A stretch of 32,677 nucleotides of DNA from Bacteroidetes bacterium HGW-Bacteroidetes-21 (GTDB lineage Bacteria; Bacteroidota; Bacteroidia; Bacteroidales; GWA2-32-17): assembly GCA_002840935.1 (NCBI GenBank), contig PHDH01000014.1, positions 1 to 32,677 on the forward strand. The letters are read 5' to 3'. The notes below the pieces were generated by a model. It was not told the DNA's origin, did no database searches, and saw only the letters and a list, made by a program, of their open reading frames with translations. Every line of letters starts with the position of its first letter. Position 1 is the first letter of the stretch. Below are positions 1 through 9,758 of the stretch, piece by piece. The position numbers and the translations under genes were made by a program.

Positions 1-1
1 G

Positions 2-616
2 CTTAAAAAGGAACTTAACGACGATATACAAATTGTTTCGGTCTGGCCCGACTCCCTCAAAATTGAATTCAGCAAGTCTGCTGTTAAGAAAATACCTGTG
101 AATCTTTTGCTTACTTACACTACTGGATCGCAATATATTTCAATCAGACCACCAACATCATTCCCCGACTCTGTCACGGTTATTGGCCCTATACATATTT
201 TAGATACTATTACTCGGTTAAATACCGAAAGTATTGATCTGGGTGTCATTAATACAAGTTCAGAAGGCATGCTGTCTATGATTGCCGATAAAAATCTTCG
301 TATCATCCCACCAACAGTAAAATATCAGGTTAACCTCGACAGATATACTGAAAAAGAATTCAACCTCAGTCCGATAATAATAAATGTTCCCGATTCGGTT
401 CGAATCATGTTTTGGCCAGAGAAAATAAGCGTAAGATTATCTGTTGCGTTGAGTAAATTTAACGAATTTGACAGCAGAGACATCAATGTTTTTGCAGATT
501 TCAAAAAACTGGGATTAAACAATAAAAACCTGCCATTAGAAATAAATCATTTACCCGAAGGTGTTTTTAACCCCATCATTTTCCCATCTCAAATCGAGTG
601 TAATATTCAAAAGTAA
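2..616 (+). CDS. YbbR-like domain protein (CdaR-type), C-terminal part, 5' truncated by window edge
   Basis: Frame is open from base 2 (LKKELNDDIQIVSVWPDSLKIEFSKSAVKKIPVNLLLTYTTG...), so the ATG-less ORF at 98 is only part of it. The repeat pattern of WPxxIxVxLS / KxIPVxL segments and the position directly upstream of coaE fit YbbR-like proteins. Confidence 0.7.
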   Translation, partial: LKKELNDDIQIVSVWPDSLKIEFSKSAVKKIPVNLLLTYTTGSQYISIRPPTSFPDSVTVIGPIHILDTITRLNTESIDLGVINTSSEGMLSMIADKNLRIIPPTVKYQVNLDRYTEKEFNLSPIIINVPDSVRIMFWPEKISVRLSVALSKFNEFDSRDINVFADFKKLGLNNKNLPLEINHLPEGVFNPIIFPSQIECNIQK

Positions 617-1198
617 ATGAAAACCGTTGGACTTACAGGTGGAATAAGCACAGGTAAATCTACTGTGGCAGCTGTTTTCGAAGAACTCGGCATAGCTGTT
701 TTTTATTCTGATTTTATTGCTCGAGAGCTAATGATCACTCAACCCGGCATTATCTCATCCTTAAAAAAACATTTTGGAGATGCAGTATATAACCAAGATC
801 AAAGTCTGAATAAAGCATTACTCTCAAAATTGATATTCGAAAATATCAATGCTCGTCAAACAATTAACAGTATCGTTCATCCCTATGTTTGGAAGGCTTT
901 TAAGACATGGTCAGACGAAGCGATAAGCCCTTATGTGATCATGGAATCAGCCCTATTGTTTCAATCTGGTTTCTATAAAATGTTAGATTCCATTATTGTG
1001 ATTGAGTCGGAACTTGAACTCAGAAAACAAAGACTGGCTAAAAGAGATAGTATTTCGATAACCGAAGCCGAAAAGAGAATTACCAGTCAGGACTTTCAAA
1101 TTCCATCGGGCTCAAAATATGACACAATCAAAAATTCCAACGAACTCGTGTTGCCTCAAATTATAAAAATACACGAACAAAAAATATCCAACGTATGA
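617..1198 (+). CDS. coaE: Dephospho-CoA kinase
   Basis: N-terminal P-loop MKTVGLTGGISTGKSTVAAVFEELG; YSDFIARELM; HPYVW; typical size of 193 aa. Confidence 0.95.
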   Translation: MKTVGLTGGISTGKSTVAAVFEELGIAVFYSDFIARELMITQPGIISSLKKHFGDAVYNQDQSLNKALLSKLIFENINARQTINSIVHPYVWKAFKTWSDEAISPYVIMESALLFQSGFYKMLDSIIVIESELELRKQRLAKRDSISITEAEKRITSQDFQIPSGSKYDTIKNSNELVLPQIIKIHEQKISNV

Positions 1199-1908
1199 AA
1201 TTAGGCAAATGGATAGGCGGAGGACTGGGCTGGGCATTTCTGGGTCCCATAGGCGCCATACTGGGCTTTGCCGTAGGATCTATCTTCGACATGGACATCC
1301 AGGTAAAAAAATACCATGGAGTAACGCAACGAGGCGATTTTATGGCCAGTCTAATTGTACTTATTGCTGCTGTAATGAAAGCCGACGGCAAAATACTGCG
1401 GTCTGAACTCGACTATGTTAGAGTCTTCATGATTAAAAATTTTGGTGAAGAAGCTACTTCCGAAGCCCTAATTCTCTTACGTGATATTCTTAAAAAAGAC
1501 ATTCCTGTAAGGGAAGTCTCCGAACAGATTGCAGCCAATATGAATTATGAAATACGACTGCAGCTGCTTCACTTTTTATACGGTTTGGCAGATGCAGACA
1601 AACATATTGCTCAAAGCGAAATCGATACAATTAACATCATTGCCGCCAGTATGAGAATTAGTCCTGAAGACATTAAATCTGTCAGGGCCATGTTTATAAA
1701 AGAAACTCATTCGGCCTATAAAATTCTTGAAATACCCCCCGATGCGACCAACGAAGAAGTAAAAAAAGCCTATCGTCAAATGGCAAAAAAACACCACCCC
1801 GACATGGTTTCAAATCTGGGAGAAGAAATTCAAAAAGCAGCCCAGGAAAAATTCCGAAAAATCAACGAAGCATACGAAACGATAAAAAAGGAGCGCGGGT
1901 TTGTTTAA
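1195..1908 (+). CDS. TerB-like / DnaJ-domain (DjlA-type) co-chaperone
   Basis: Glycine-rich hydrophobic N-terminus, a TerB-like acidic helical region (ADGKILRSELDYVR), then a C-terminal J-domain with HPD motif (YKILEIPPDATNEEVKKAYRQMAKKHHPDM). Start overlaps the coaE stop (ATGA). Confidence 0.88.
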   Translation: MKLGKWIGGGLGWAFLGPIGAILGFAVGSIFDMDIQVKKYHGVTQRGDFMASLIVLIAAVMKADGKILRSELDYVRVFMIKNFGEEATSEALILLRDILKKDIPVREVSEQIAANMNYEIRLQLLHFLYGLADADKHIAQSEIDTINIIAASMRISPEDIKSVRAMFIKETHSAYKILEIPPDATNEEVKKAYRQMAKKHHPDMVSNLGEEIQKAAQEKFRKINEAYETIKKERGFV

Positions 1909-1931
1909 AACATTCTGATTTCATACCTTTG
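1901..1931 (+). promoter_or_regulatory. Putative Bacteroidetes-type promoter for the DUF5606 gene (TTG ... TAccTTTG)
   Basis: TAccTTTG at 1924-1931 with TTTG/TTG ending at 1903, spacer about 20 bp; 34 bp upstream of the ATG at 1965. Confidence 0.55.
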
Positions 1932-1964
1932 TAAGAACGTAAAAACTACTAATCTTTTAGAAAA

Positions 1965-2543
1965 ATGGATTTAAAGAAAATCATGTCAATCAGCGGATAC
2001 CCCGGAATATTCCAACTCGTATCACAAGGAAAGAACAGTGTGATTGTTGAATCATTGCTGGATAAAAAAAGAATGCCCGCATTCTCCAGTCATAAAATCA
2101 GCACTCTCGAAGACATAGCTGTTTTTACCGAAACCCGCGATGTTCCTTTAAAAGAAGTCCTGAAAAACATATATGATAAAGAATCCGGCAAAGAGTGTAT
2201 TGACACAAAATCAGACACTGAAAAGCTAAAAGCATACTTTGGCGAAATTCTGCCCGATTATGATAAGAATAGAGTTTACGTATCCGACATCAAAAAAATT
2301 CTGTCGTGGTACAATATACTTCAAAAAAACAATCTTCTCGACTTTACCGAAAAACCCGAAGAGACAGAAGAAAATAAAGAAAATGTAACCTCCGAAGAAG
2401 AAGGTGCATCAGAAAAGAAAGCCAAAGCTCCTGTCAAAAAGAAAGCTCCGGCAAAACCTAAAGCCACCAATATGGCAGCTAAAGGAAATGTAAAAGCTAA
2501 AGGAAAAGGAACCAGTTTCTCTTCTAAAAAAGGCGGAGAATAA
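1965..2543 (+). CDS. DUF5606 domain-containing protein with Lys/Ala-rich C-terminal tail
   Basis: N-terminus MDLKKIMSISGYPGIFQLVSQGKNSVIVESL..KRMPAFSSHKISTLEDIAVFTE is typical of the Bacteroidetes DUF5606 family; basic low-complexity tail KKAKAPVKKKAPAKPKATNMAAKGNVKAKGKG. Confidence 0.82.
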   Translation: MDLKKIMSISGYPGIFQLVSQGKNSVIVESLLDKKRMPAFSSHKISTLEDIAVFTETRDVPLKEVLKNIYDKESGKECIDTKSDTEKLKAYFGEILPDYDKNRVYVSDIKKILSWYNILQKNNLLDFTEKPEETEENKENVTSEEEGASEKKAKAPVKKKAPAKPKATNMAAKGNVKAKGKGTSFSSKKGGE

Positions 2544-2556
2544 TTTCAAAATCAAT

Positions 2557-2580
2557 GCCTGTCGCAGGGACAGGGAATTG
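2557..2580 (+). terminator. Possible weak terminator of the DUF5606 gene
   Basis: CCTGTC / GACAGG hairpin followed shortly by GTTTTTC. Confidence 0.35.
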
Positions 2581-2743
2581 TTTTTCGGGTAAACTTACGT
2601 TTGGGTATTTTTTTGTGGGAAGAACAAGCCAAAAAACTTGCCAGTATCAGCAAAGATATAATTAAACGAAAACTATGTCTTGAAAAAAGCTTCACCCTGT
2701 ATTGTTTATACAAAGATAACGAATTTGTTTTGCTAACTGATAT

Positions 2744-2775
2744 AAAAAAGAAACCCGCTTCCGCGGGTTCTTTTA
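2744..2775. terminator. Bidirectional rho-independent terminator; best T-run serves the minus-strand rnf operon
   Basis: Hairpin AACCCGC-TTCC-GCGGGTT (2752-2769). On the minus strand it is followed by CTTTTTT; on the plus strand by CTTTT. Confidence 0.75.
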
Positions 2776-2793
2776 TACATACAATACTATAAG

Positions 2794-3366
2794 TTAAACG
2801 ATTCCTGCAAAACCCATAAATGCGAGGGCTAAAATACCTGCTGTGACAAAAGCAATGGGAACACCTTTCATCCCTTTGGGAATATTTACTAAATCAAGTT
2901 GCTCACGGATACCTGCAAAAACCACTAAAGCCAATGTAAACCCTAGTGCATTTGCAAAACCAAAAACGACAGACTCTAGCAAACTGAAATCTTTCTGAAT
3001 GACAAGAATGGCGACTCCAAGTACAGCACAATTGGTTGTAATTAAAGGAAGATATACGCCCAAAGCCTGATATAAAGGAGGACTTACTTTTTTAAGAATA
3101 ATTTCAACCATCTGTACCAAAGCAGCAATAACCAAAATATAAGAAATGGTCTGCATATACTGAATGTTGAAAGGAATGAGCAAATAATGCATAACCAGCC
3201 AGGTTACAACCGTTGCCAGTGTAATAACGAATACCACAGCAGCACCCATTCCAATGGATGTAGTCACTTTAGTAGATACACCCATAAACGGGCATACGCC
3301 TAAGAACTGAGCCAATAATATATTATTGACAAAAACAGCGGAGATTATTATAATGATATATTCCAT
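2794..3366 (-). CDS. rnfA: Ion-translocating electron transport complex subunit RnfA
   Basis: MEYIIIIISAVFVNNILLAQFLGVCPFMGVSTKVTTSIGMG... and TTNCAVLGVAI match the RnfA/NqrE family. Confidence 0.95.
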   Translation of the reverse strand: MEYIIIIISAVFVNNILLAQFLGVCPFMGVSTKVTTSIGMGAAVVFVITLATVVTWLVMHYLLIPFNIQYMQTISYILVIAALVQMVEIILKKVSPPLYQALGVYLPLITTNCAVLGVAILVIQKDFSLLESVVFGFANALGFTLALVVFAGIREQLDLVNIPKGMKGVPIAFVTAGILALAFMGFAGIV

Positions 3367-3373
3367 AACTCAA

Positions 3374-3982
3374 TTATTTAGAAGTTCTTAATTTATTAAT
3401 CAGAGCAATAAGAAATCCAAGTGCAAGGAAAGCGCCGGGAGCCAGAACAAATACTAGCATACCATCTCCTTTCAGGAGTTTCATTCCAAAAATGGCATTA
3501 CTTCCCAGTAATTCTCTAACCCCACCAAGTATGGTAAGAGCCATAGAAAATCCGAGTCCCATACCTAATCCATCAATGGCAGAGGCCCCAATACCGTTTT
3601 TTGAAGCAAATGATTCAGCACGACCCAAAACGATACAGTTTACAACGATTAAGGGAATAAATAATCCAAGATTATCGTATAAACTAGGTTCCCCGTTGGG
3701 GCCTGGAGTATTGAAATAAGCTGCCATGAGAAGGTCAACTATCGTCACAAACGAAGCAATTACAACAATAAATGAAGGGATTCTGACCTTAGAAGGAATG
3801 ACATTCTTTATCATGGAGATTACCACATTCGACAATACTAATACAACCATAGTCGCCAGCCCCATACTTAATCCGTTTATGGCAGATGTTGTTGTTCCTA
3901 ATGTGGGACACAAACCCAACAGTAAAACAAATACCGGGTTTTCTTTGAAAAACCCTTTGGTTAAATTCTGCATATTATTCAT
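3374..3982 (-). CDS. rnfE: Electron transport complex subunit RnfE
   Basis: [33 protein letters not shown]...[17 protein letters not shown] matches the RnfE/NqrD family. Confidence 0.95.
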   Translation of the reverse strand: MNNMQNLTKGFFKENPVFVLLLGLCPTLGTTTSAINGLSMGLATMVVLVLSNVVISMIKNVIPSKVRIPSFIVVIASFVTIVDLLMAAYFNTPGPNGEPSLYDNLGLFIPLIVVNCIVLGRAESFASKNGIGASAIDGLGMGLGFSMALTILGGVRELLGSNAIFGMKLLKGDGMLVFVLAPGAFLALGFLIALINKLRTSK

Positions 3983-4556
3983 TATTGCCTCCTTTCATGT
4001 ACGAGTTATAAGCACGAGCTACAGCATCGCAAAAAGCTCTGGATGTAATAGTGGATGCGGTAATGGCATCTACATCTCCACCGTCTTTCTTAACCTGAAG
4101 TTTATAAGAAGAGGGATTCTTTCCATTAAACTGATCTTTAAAGAAAGGTTCCGTCATTTTGGTTCCTAAACCAGGAGTCTCTTTCTGTTCCAGTACAGAT
4201 ATATTGATAATTGTTCCGGTAGAATCGAGACCCACCATAAGACGAATAAGTCCACTAAATCCTTTCATGGTATATGTCTCAATAGCGGTTCCAACCATTT
4301 TACCATCTTTTTTCGCCGGATAGCAAATTAATGAATCACCTCCACCCTCTGCAGCAATTTTAAACTGCTCGGCATTGGGATCATTATTAAATTCAGGCAC
4401 TACTTTTTTAATGGCAAAATTCTTTTTTGTCTGATCTGCCTGCGCCTTTGGTCCCTTAGTTACCTGGTAAACAAAAGCTAGTGCTGTTGAAGCGAGCAGT
4501 GAAATGACCACCAGCGTCAGCACCATATTCGTTAAAGTTGATTGTTTATTAGCCAT
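3975..4556 (-). CDS. rnfG: Electron transport complex subunit RnfG (FMN-binding)
   Basis: Track ORF runs 3975..4601; the likely start is the internal ATG ([33 protein letters not shown]), ending at 4556. FMN-binding-type segment [21 protein letters not shown]. Confidence 0.92.
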   Translation of the reverse strand: MANKQSTLTNMVLTLVVISLLASTALAFVYQVTKGPKAQADQTKKNFAIKKVVPEFNNDPNAEQFKIAAEGGGDSLICYPAKKDGKMVGTAIETYTMKGFSGLIRLMVGLDSTGTIINISVLEQKETPGLGTKMTEPFFKDQFNGKNPSSYKLQVKKDGGDVDAITASTITSRAFCDAVARAYNSYMKGGNNE

Positions 4557-5553
4557 TTTTCTTAACCTCCCCGAAACGTTTAGGTTTAAATCCTTTATCA
4601 ATTAATGGTACAAATGCATTCATTATAAGAATAGCAAAAGAGACTCCCTCGGGATATGCGCCAAACACACGAATCAACACCGTGATGACACCTATTCCTA
4701 CCCCAAAAATAATTTGCCCTGTCCGCGTCATGGGTGATGTAACCATGTCGGTTGCCATAAAAATGGCGCCCAGCATAATACCTCCAGCTAAAAGATGAAA
4801 AATAGGGTCGGCGTATTGTTCAGGGGCAACGATATGAAGAATACCGGTAAAAATGGCAACACTGCCCAGTACAGATACCGGAATATGCCATGTAATGATT
4901 TTCTTCATCAACATATATATACCTCCGATAGCAATGGCAAAGGCAGAAATTTCGCCAAGCGAACCGCCCATATTTCCTAAAAATAAATGCCAAAGGTCAG
5001 GCACTTGATTCATAAGATCACTTATAGGTTCGCCTTTTTTTAGACCTTCTTTAATAATAGCCAGAGGAGTGGCTCCGGTCTGAGCATCTAACAATGCCAA
5101 ACGATTAACAACAGGACTTGGCCATGAAGTCATATCTACCGGGAAAGAAATGAGTAGAAAAACACGACCTACCAGTGCTGGGTTAAAAGGATTATTTCCC
5201 AGACCACCGAAAGACATTTTACCAACACCAATAGCAACCAATGCGCCAATTAACACCATCCAGATCGGAAGGTTGGAAGGCAGATTAAATGCCAGCAAAA
5301 TACCAGTTACAATAGCACTACCGTCAGTAACACTGGGTTGTACTTTAAGCATGTATTTTTGAATCAGCCATTCAAATAAAACACATGCAGCAACTGCCAC
5401 GAGTGTAATTTGTAAAGCTCCCAATCCGAAATAAAACAGGGAGACTGCCAGAGCAGGCAGCATGGCTATCACCACGCCATACATGATCTTTTTTACCGAG
5501 TTGCCACCATGAACGTGCGGCGACATTGAGACTCTTAACATATTATTTCCCAT
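4549..5553 (-). CDS. rnfD: Electron transport complex subunit RnfD
   Basis: SPHVHGGNSVKKIMYGVVIAMLPA; GNNPFNPALVGRVFLLISFP; ATDMVTSPMTRTGQIIFG (FMN attachment region). Confidence 0.95.
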   Translation of the reverse strand: MGNNMLRVSMSPHVHGGNSVKKIMYGVVIAMLPALAVSLFYFGLGALQITLVAVAACVLFEWLIQKYMLKVQPSVTDGSAIVTGILLAFNLPSNLPIWMVLIGALVAIGVGKMSFGGLGNNPFNPALVGRVFLLISFPVDMTSWPSPVVNRLALLDAQTGATPLAIIKEGLKKGEPISDLMNQVPDLWHLFLGNMGGSLGEISAFAIAIGGIYMLMKKIITWHIPVSVLGSVAIFTGILHIVAPEQYADPIFHLLAGGIMLGAIFMATDMVTSPMTRTGQIIFGVGIGVITVLIRVFGAYPEGVSFAILIMNAFVPLIDKGFKPKRFGEVKKNG

Positions 5554-6884
5554 TATGCTTTCCTCGCTCTTATTAGTTTATTAACAGTTTGCTTTCCAAG
5601 TCTGATATAATCCAGCAATGGCCGGCCAGAAGGACATGTGTAACTACAGGAACCACATTCGATACAATCTAACACATGCTGATTTTCGAGTGTTTCCCAC
5701 ATTGCTCTTTCGGATAATGCCATCTGCAAATAGGGAGCAAGACCCATCGGACAAACATATACACATTTGCTGCAACGAAGACAGTTTTCGACAGGCTTAC
5801 GGTCAGATTCCTTTTCTGAAAACATTAGTATGCCACTGGTTCCTTTTGTCACAGGCACATCCGTAGTATTCAGCGCTTTTCCCATCATAGGACCACCGTT
5901 CACTACTTTGGCAGTATCTTCGGGCAATCCGCCTACAGCTTCTATCAGCGAAGTAACAGGTGTTCCTACACGAACCATAAAATTAGCTGTATTATTCAGA
6001 CTTTTTCCGGTTACGGTAACGACTCTTTCGAATAAGGGTTTGTTTTTCTGAACAGCTTCATATACAGCAAAAGCGGTTCCTACATTATGGACAACACAAC
6101 CAACATCTATGGGTAATCCGCCAGAAGGAACTTCGCGATTAAGTACCGCTTTAATTAACTGTTTCTCTCCTCCCTGAGGATACTGTACCCTGAGTGCATT
6201 CACTTCTACGCCCTTATATTCAGCTGCTTTTTTACCAAACAACTCAATGGCATCGGGTTTATTATTCTCAATTCCTATATATGCTTTACTGACATTTAAG
6301 GCTTTCATGAGTATTGAGATACCGACCATAATTTCATCCGCTTTTTCGAGCATCAGCTGATGATCACTGGTAAGATACGGCTCACACTCCACTGCATTAA
6401 TCAGTAAAAACTCGGCTGTTTTTCCTTTGGGAATTGACAGTTTTACATGAGAAGGGAAAGTTGCTCCACCCAACCCAACGATACCGGCATCAGAAATCTT
6501 TTTAATGATTTCTTCGGGGCTTAAGCTGCATTCCTTTACCAAAGATGAATCTCTTACAATGGAATCTTCCCATACATCACCTTCAACATCTATGACGATA
6601 GCTTTGCGTTTGTATCCGCTGCTATCTGTAAAGAAGTCGATTTTTGTGACGGTTCCCGAAAGCGGCGAATGAATATTAGCCGATACAAAACCTTCTGATT
6701 TGGCAATCAGTTGGCCTGTTTTAACGACGTCTTTCACAGCGACGACCGGTGTCGATGGGGCTCCAATCTGTTGCGAAACAGGAATAATTACCTGCTTAGG
6801 CAAAGGTAATACTTCAATTTTCCGGTGAGCCGAAAACTTGTTTTCGTGCGGATGTACACCGCCTTTTGGAAAAGTTTTTAACAC
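5553..6884 (-). CDS. rnfC: Electron transport complex subunit RnfC
   Basis: GGVHPHENK, GLGGATFPSHVKLS, VECEPYLTSDHQLM, two CxxCxxCxxxCP ferredoxin motifs (CLRCSKCVYVCPMGLAP, CIECGSCSYTCPSGRPL). Confidence 0.95.
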   Translation of the reverse strand: MLKTFPKGGVHPHENKFSAHRKIEVLPLPKQVIIPVSQQIGAPSTPVVAVKDVVKTGQLIAKSEGFVSANIHSPLSGTVTKIDFFTDSSGYKRKAIVIDVEGDVWEDSIVRDSSLVKECSLSPEEIIKKISDAGIVGLGGATFPSHVKLSIPKGKTAEFLLINAVECEPYLTSDHQLMLEKADEIMVGISILMKALNVSKAYIGIENNKPDAIELFGKKAAEYKGVEVNALRVQYPQGGEKQLIKAVLNREVPSGGLPIDVGCVVHNVGTAFAVYEAVQKNKPLFERVVTVTGKSLNNTANFMVRVGTPVTSLIEAVGGLPEDTAKVVNGGPMMGKALNTTDVPVTKGTSGILMFSEKESDRKPVENCLRCSKCVYVCPMGLAPYLQMALSERAMWETLENQHVLDCIECGSCSYTCPSGRPLLDYIRLGKQTVNKLIRARKA

Positions 6885-6902
6885 GTGACCTCCTTTTTTG
6901 GC

Positions 6903-7784
6903 TTATGCGTTGTTTTCTTCATTTTTAACTGCTGTTTCTCCCGAAGTATCTTTCACTTTGCGGGGAGGAAAATTTAATTCGTGTATAGCATTGGTGGCAC
7001 ACTCGGTGACACATTTGCGACACAACTTACATTTGGTATAATCGATATATGCCAAATTATTTTCGATACGAATGGCATCATATTCACATACTTTCAGACA
7101 TTTGGTGCAAGCGGTACAAGCAACCTGACAGCTTTTCTTGGCAATACCCCCTTTTTCGACATTGATACAGGAAACAAAAATCCTGCGATCTTTCTTGCCT
7201 TTGTAACGAAGTTCGATAATTGCTTTCGGACAAGCTTTAATACAAGCTCCGCAGGCAGTACATTTTTCGTTGGATACTACGGGCAATTTAGAAACCGGAT
7301 CAATATAAATGGCATCAAATTTACATACAGTAACACAATCACCTAAACCCAGACAACCATTGGCACATCCGGTTTCGCCACTGAAAACCATAGATGAAAT
7401 AGCACACGTAGGTGCACTGTCATATTGACTAGTATTTGGACGTTTGTCAGGACTTCCAGAACAGCGTATAACGGCAATCATAGGCTCTTTTGCCACAGCT
7501 TCCTGACCCAACGCTTTAGCAACGCTTGCCATACAATCATTTCCTCCTACAGGACAAAATAAATTGTCGAGATTCTCTGCTTTCACACAGGCTTCGGCAA
7601 AGCCACGACAACCCGGTAAACCACAGCCTCCGCAATTGGCACCAGGAAGTACAGCTTCCACATCATCAATTCTTGGATCTTCAATCACTTTGAACTTCTG
7701 AGCGACAATAAATAAAACTACGGCCAGAACCAGTCCCAAAGCAACCAGCGTAACAACTGTAATAATAATGGTGTTAATGTCCAT
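6903..7784 (-). CDS. rnfB: Electron transport complex subunit RnfB, multi-cluster Fe-S
   Basis: N-terminal TM, LPGANCGGCGLPGCRGFAEA, then several CxxCxxCxxxC(P) ferredoxin motifs. Confidence 0.95.
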   Translation of the reverse strand: MDINTIIITVVTLVALGLVLAVVLFIVAQKFKVIEDPRIDDVEAVLPGANCGGCGLPGCRGFAEACVKAENLDNLFCPVGGNDCMASVAKALGQEAVAKEPMIAVIRCSGSPDKRPNTSQYDSAPTCAISSMVFSGETGCANGCLGLGDCVTVCKFDAIYIDPVSKLPVVSNEKCTACGACIKACPKAIIELRYKGKKDRRIFVSCINVEKGGIAKKSCQVACTACTKCLKVCEYDAIRIENNLAYIDYTKCKLCRKCVTECATNAIHELNFPPRKVKDTSGETAVKNEENNA

Positions 7785-7796
7785 CGTATTTGGTTT

Positions 7797-8219
7797 TTAG
7801 TTTAATTTTTGAATTCTAAATGTAAACGTCTTACTCATTTTACCCCGAAACTGGCATAAAATAAAGTAATAGGGTGCAAGTATAAACAACGCAATCAATC
7901 CGCTTAATCCTTCTTTTTCTGTTAACTGAAGACTAATAATCAGTGTAAGCAAAAGAACGATAAAAGGCAATAAGTAGCCAAAAAAAACAGCCTTAAGTCC
8001 CAGGGATTGTTCCATTTTGACCATCACCTGTTCTCCCTTTTCATAATGCCCCTCGGAATCGTTAATATCAATGATTTTATCCTGGTGATCCCCCATACCG
8101 CAAGCAGATTTTGCATGACAAGCCGAACAGGCACTACTTGCCTGAATATTGACTTTTATCAGCGAACCTATTGTTTCACTGACAATTCCAAGATGTTGTA
8201 TGACGGCATTATCTGCCAT
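7797..8219 (-). CDS. SoxR-reducing system / RseC-MucC family protein
   Basis: Cys pattern SACSACHAKSACGMGD, two TM segments, first gene of the rnf operon. Confidence 0.85.
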   Translation of the reverse strand: MADNAVIQHLGIVSETIGSLIKVNIQASSACSACHAKSACGMGDHQDKIIDINDSEGHYEKGEQVMVKMEQSLGLKAVFFGYLLPFIVLLLTLIISLQLTEKEGLSGLIALFILAPYYFILCQFRGKMSKTFTFRIQKLN

Positions 8220-8413
8220 GAAAAGTTAAATATATTTAAGCGCAAATATATAAGGTTTACAATATTAAAATATGATTATTTGTATTTTTATGTAATTTAT
8301 TTTGATTTTAAACAAGATATATATATTGCTAATATTGTGATATATATATAATTTATATGCTGCAAAACATTTATTATTTGCAAGACAATCAGAAATTTAA
8401 AAAATTCTCAACA

Positions 8414-9040
8414 TTAAAAGTCGCCCAGTACTGTTATCTTTTCTGATAGCGACATTTTACCGGGACTATTACCCGGGACTCCTTCAGGAATTGAACAGGA
8501 CAAAGCATCAAAATACTGAAGCCATTCGGGCATAAAATGAGTCTGTCCCTTACGTTTGAATGTCATAGGTTCGAGCGAGAAAAGAAAACCTCCATCCTCA
8601 ATATAAAGCAAAAATAATAGTTCCGAGCAGTAGTATAAATCGTTGTCGGGTATAAAGTAATCGTCATAAGCTTTACCTAAATATTTCGAATAATTAGTGG
8701 TCGCATTTTTAATGGCAGCTTCGTAATTGGGTTTGACACGGGCCAACGTATTCTGCTCCTTGGTCTCGGTCCTGTTTAAAAAACTATCTAACGGAGTAAG
8801 GCATACTACGGGCGAAATGGCTTCAAAAACTAACCAATGATTATCCTTAAAAATCAACATACCACAATGTGTGTAACCCCGATTTTCGTACGAAGGGGTT
8901 ACTTCGGCAATTGCAGCACACAATGGTCCGCAATGATAATCCTGAAATATTATATCCCCCTCTTTCAACTCAAAAGACTCTTTTTGTGCAAAAGTAAACT
9001 GGATTGAAGCCAGAAGAAGAATAAAACTTATTCGAATCAT
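8414..9040 (-). CDS. YiiX-like permuted papain/NlpC-P60 superfamily exported protein
   Basis: Track ORF begins at 9148, but the signal peptide starts at the internal Met (MIRISFILLLASIQFTFAQ) at 9040. LKEGDIIFQDYHCGPLCAAIAEVTPSYENRGYTHCGMLIF fits the family. ATGA overlap with the upstream GPx gene. Confidence 0.75.
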   Translation of the reverse strand: MIRISFILLLASIQFTFAQKESFELKEGDIIFQDYHCGPLCAAIAEVTPSYENRGYTHCGMLIFKDNHWLVFEAISPVVCLTPLDSFLNRTETKEQNTLARVKPNYEAAIKNATTNYSKYLGKAYDDYFIPDNDLYYCSELLFLLYIEDGGFLFSLEPMTFKRKGQTHFMPEWLQYFDALSCSIPEGVPGNSPGKMSLSEKITVLGDF

Positions 9041-9576
9041 TTTCCTTCGATCCAGTTGGTAATTTTTTCGCTCATCGGACTTTCTTTTGGCGATAGGAAA
9101 TCCACAAAATTGCCGTTTTCGTCTATCATGAATTTCTGAAAATTCCACTTGACAGGGGCGTCAGCCACTCCATTTAAGTTCTTTTCCGTTAACCACTTGT
9201 ATACAGGAGCCATATCTTTTCCTTTGACAGAAATTTTCGACATCATAGGAAAAGTCACTCCATAATTGAGACTGCAAAACTGAACAATCTCTTCGTTAGT
9301 ACCTGGCTCCTGTCCTAAAAAATTATTCGCAGGAAAGCCAATTATTACAAAGCTACTGTCCTTGTATTTCATATAAAGTTCTTGCAATTCGCTGTATTGT
9401 GGGGTAAATCCACATTTCGAGGCCACATTTACAACAAGTATCTTTTTGCCTTTAAAATCAGACATTTTTACAGTTTTTCCTTGAATATCCTTCACTTCGA
9501 ATTGATGAAAATTCTTTTGCGCTGTGGTCACCAAAGCAAAAAGCATTAAATGGGATAATATAATGTATGTTTTCAT
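9037..9576 (-). CDS. Glutathione peroxidase-like thiol peroxidase (Cys form), exported
   Basis: NVASKCGFTPQYSELQELYMKYKDSSFVIIGFPANNFLGQEPGTNEEI ... VKWNFQKFMIDENGNFV; N-terminal signal peptide. Confidence 0.93.
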   Translation of the reverse strand: MKTYIILSHLMLFALVTTAQKNFHQFEVKDIQGKTVKMSDFKGKKILVVNVASKCGFTPQYSELQELYMKYKDSSFVIIGFPANNFLGQEPGTNEEIVQFCSLNYGVTFPMMSKISVKGKDMAPVYKWLTEKNLNGVADAPVKWNFQKFMIDENGNFVDFLSPKESPMSEKITNWIEGK

Positions 9577-9655
9577 ATTTTTTTATTTTAAAGTTAGGGC
9601 TTTATCAGTTTCAACAATTATTAATATATGTCAAATCAGTAAAGGGAAATAAAAA

Positions 9656-9756
9656 ATGGGTAAGCTACTTATATCGCACCGCTACAACCGCCTACCCTTG
9701 CTTCCTTCCGGACCTGGGGGGATTCAGCAGGAGCTGGTCGTATAAGACTTACCCGC
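9656..9756 (-). ncRNA. ffs: Signal recognition particle RNA, small bacterial (4.5S-type)
   Basis: Minus strand reads GCGGGTAAGTCTTATACGACCAGCTCCTGCTGAATCCCCCCAGGTCCGGAAGGAAGCAAGGGTAGGCGG...GTAGCTTACCC. It contains the conserved CAGGTCCGGAAGGAAGCA apical motif and a closing stem GGGTAAG/CTTACCC (9658-9664 / 9748-9754). Ends approximate. Confidence 0.93.
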
Positions 9757-9758
9757 TG

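Noticed and set aside
2601-2792. 63-aa plus-strand ORF after the DUF5606 gene
   Set aside because: Runs through the rnf terminator hairpin, no recognisable family, no clear start signal.
3492-4169. Plus-strand ORFs opposite rnfE/rnfG (75 and 147 aa)
   Set aside because: Antisense to well-recognised Rnf subunits; no independent support.
8220-8413. AT-rich TATATA-containing gap, considered as an origin-like or ncRNA region
   Set aside because: No iterons, stable structure or conserved RNA motif visible; more likely just the promoter region of the rnf operon.
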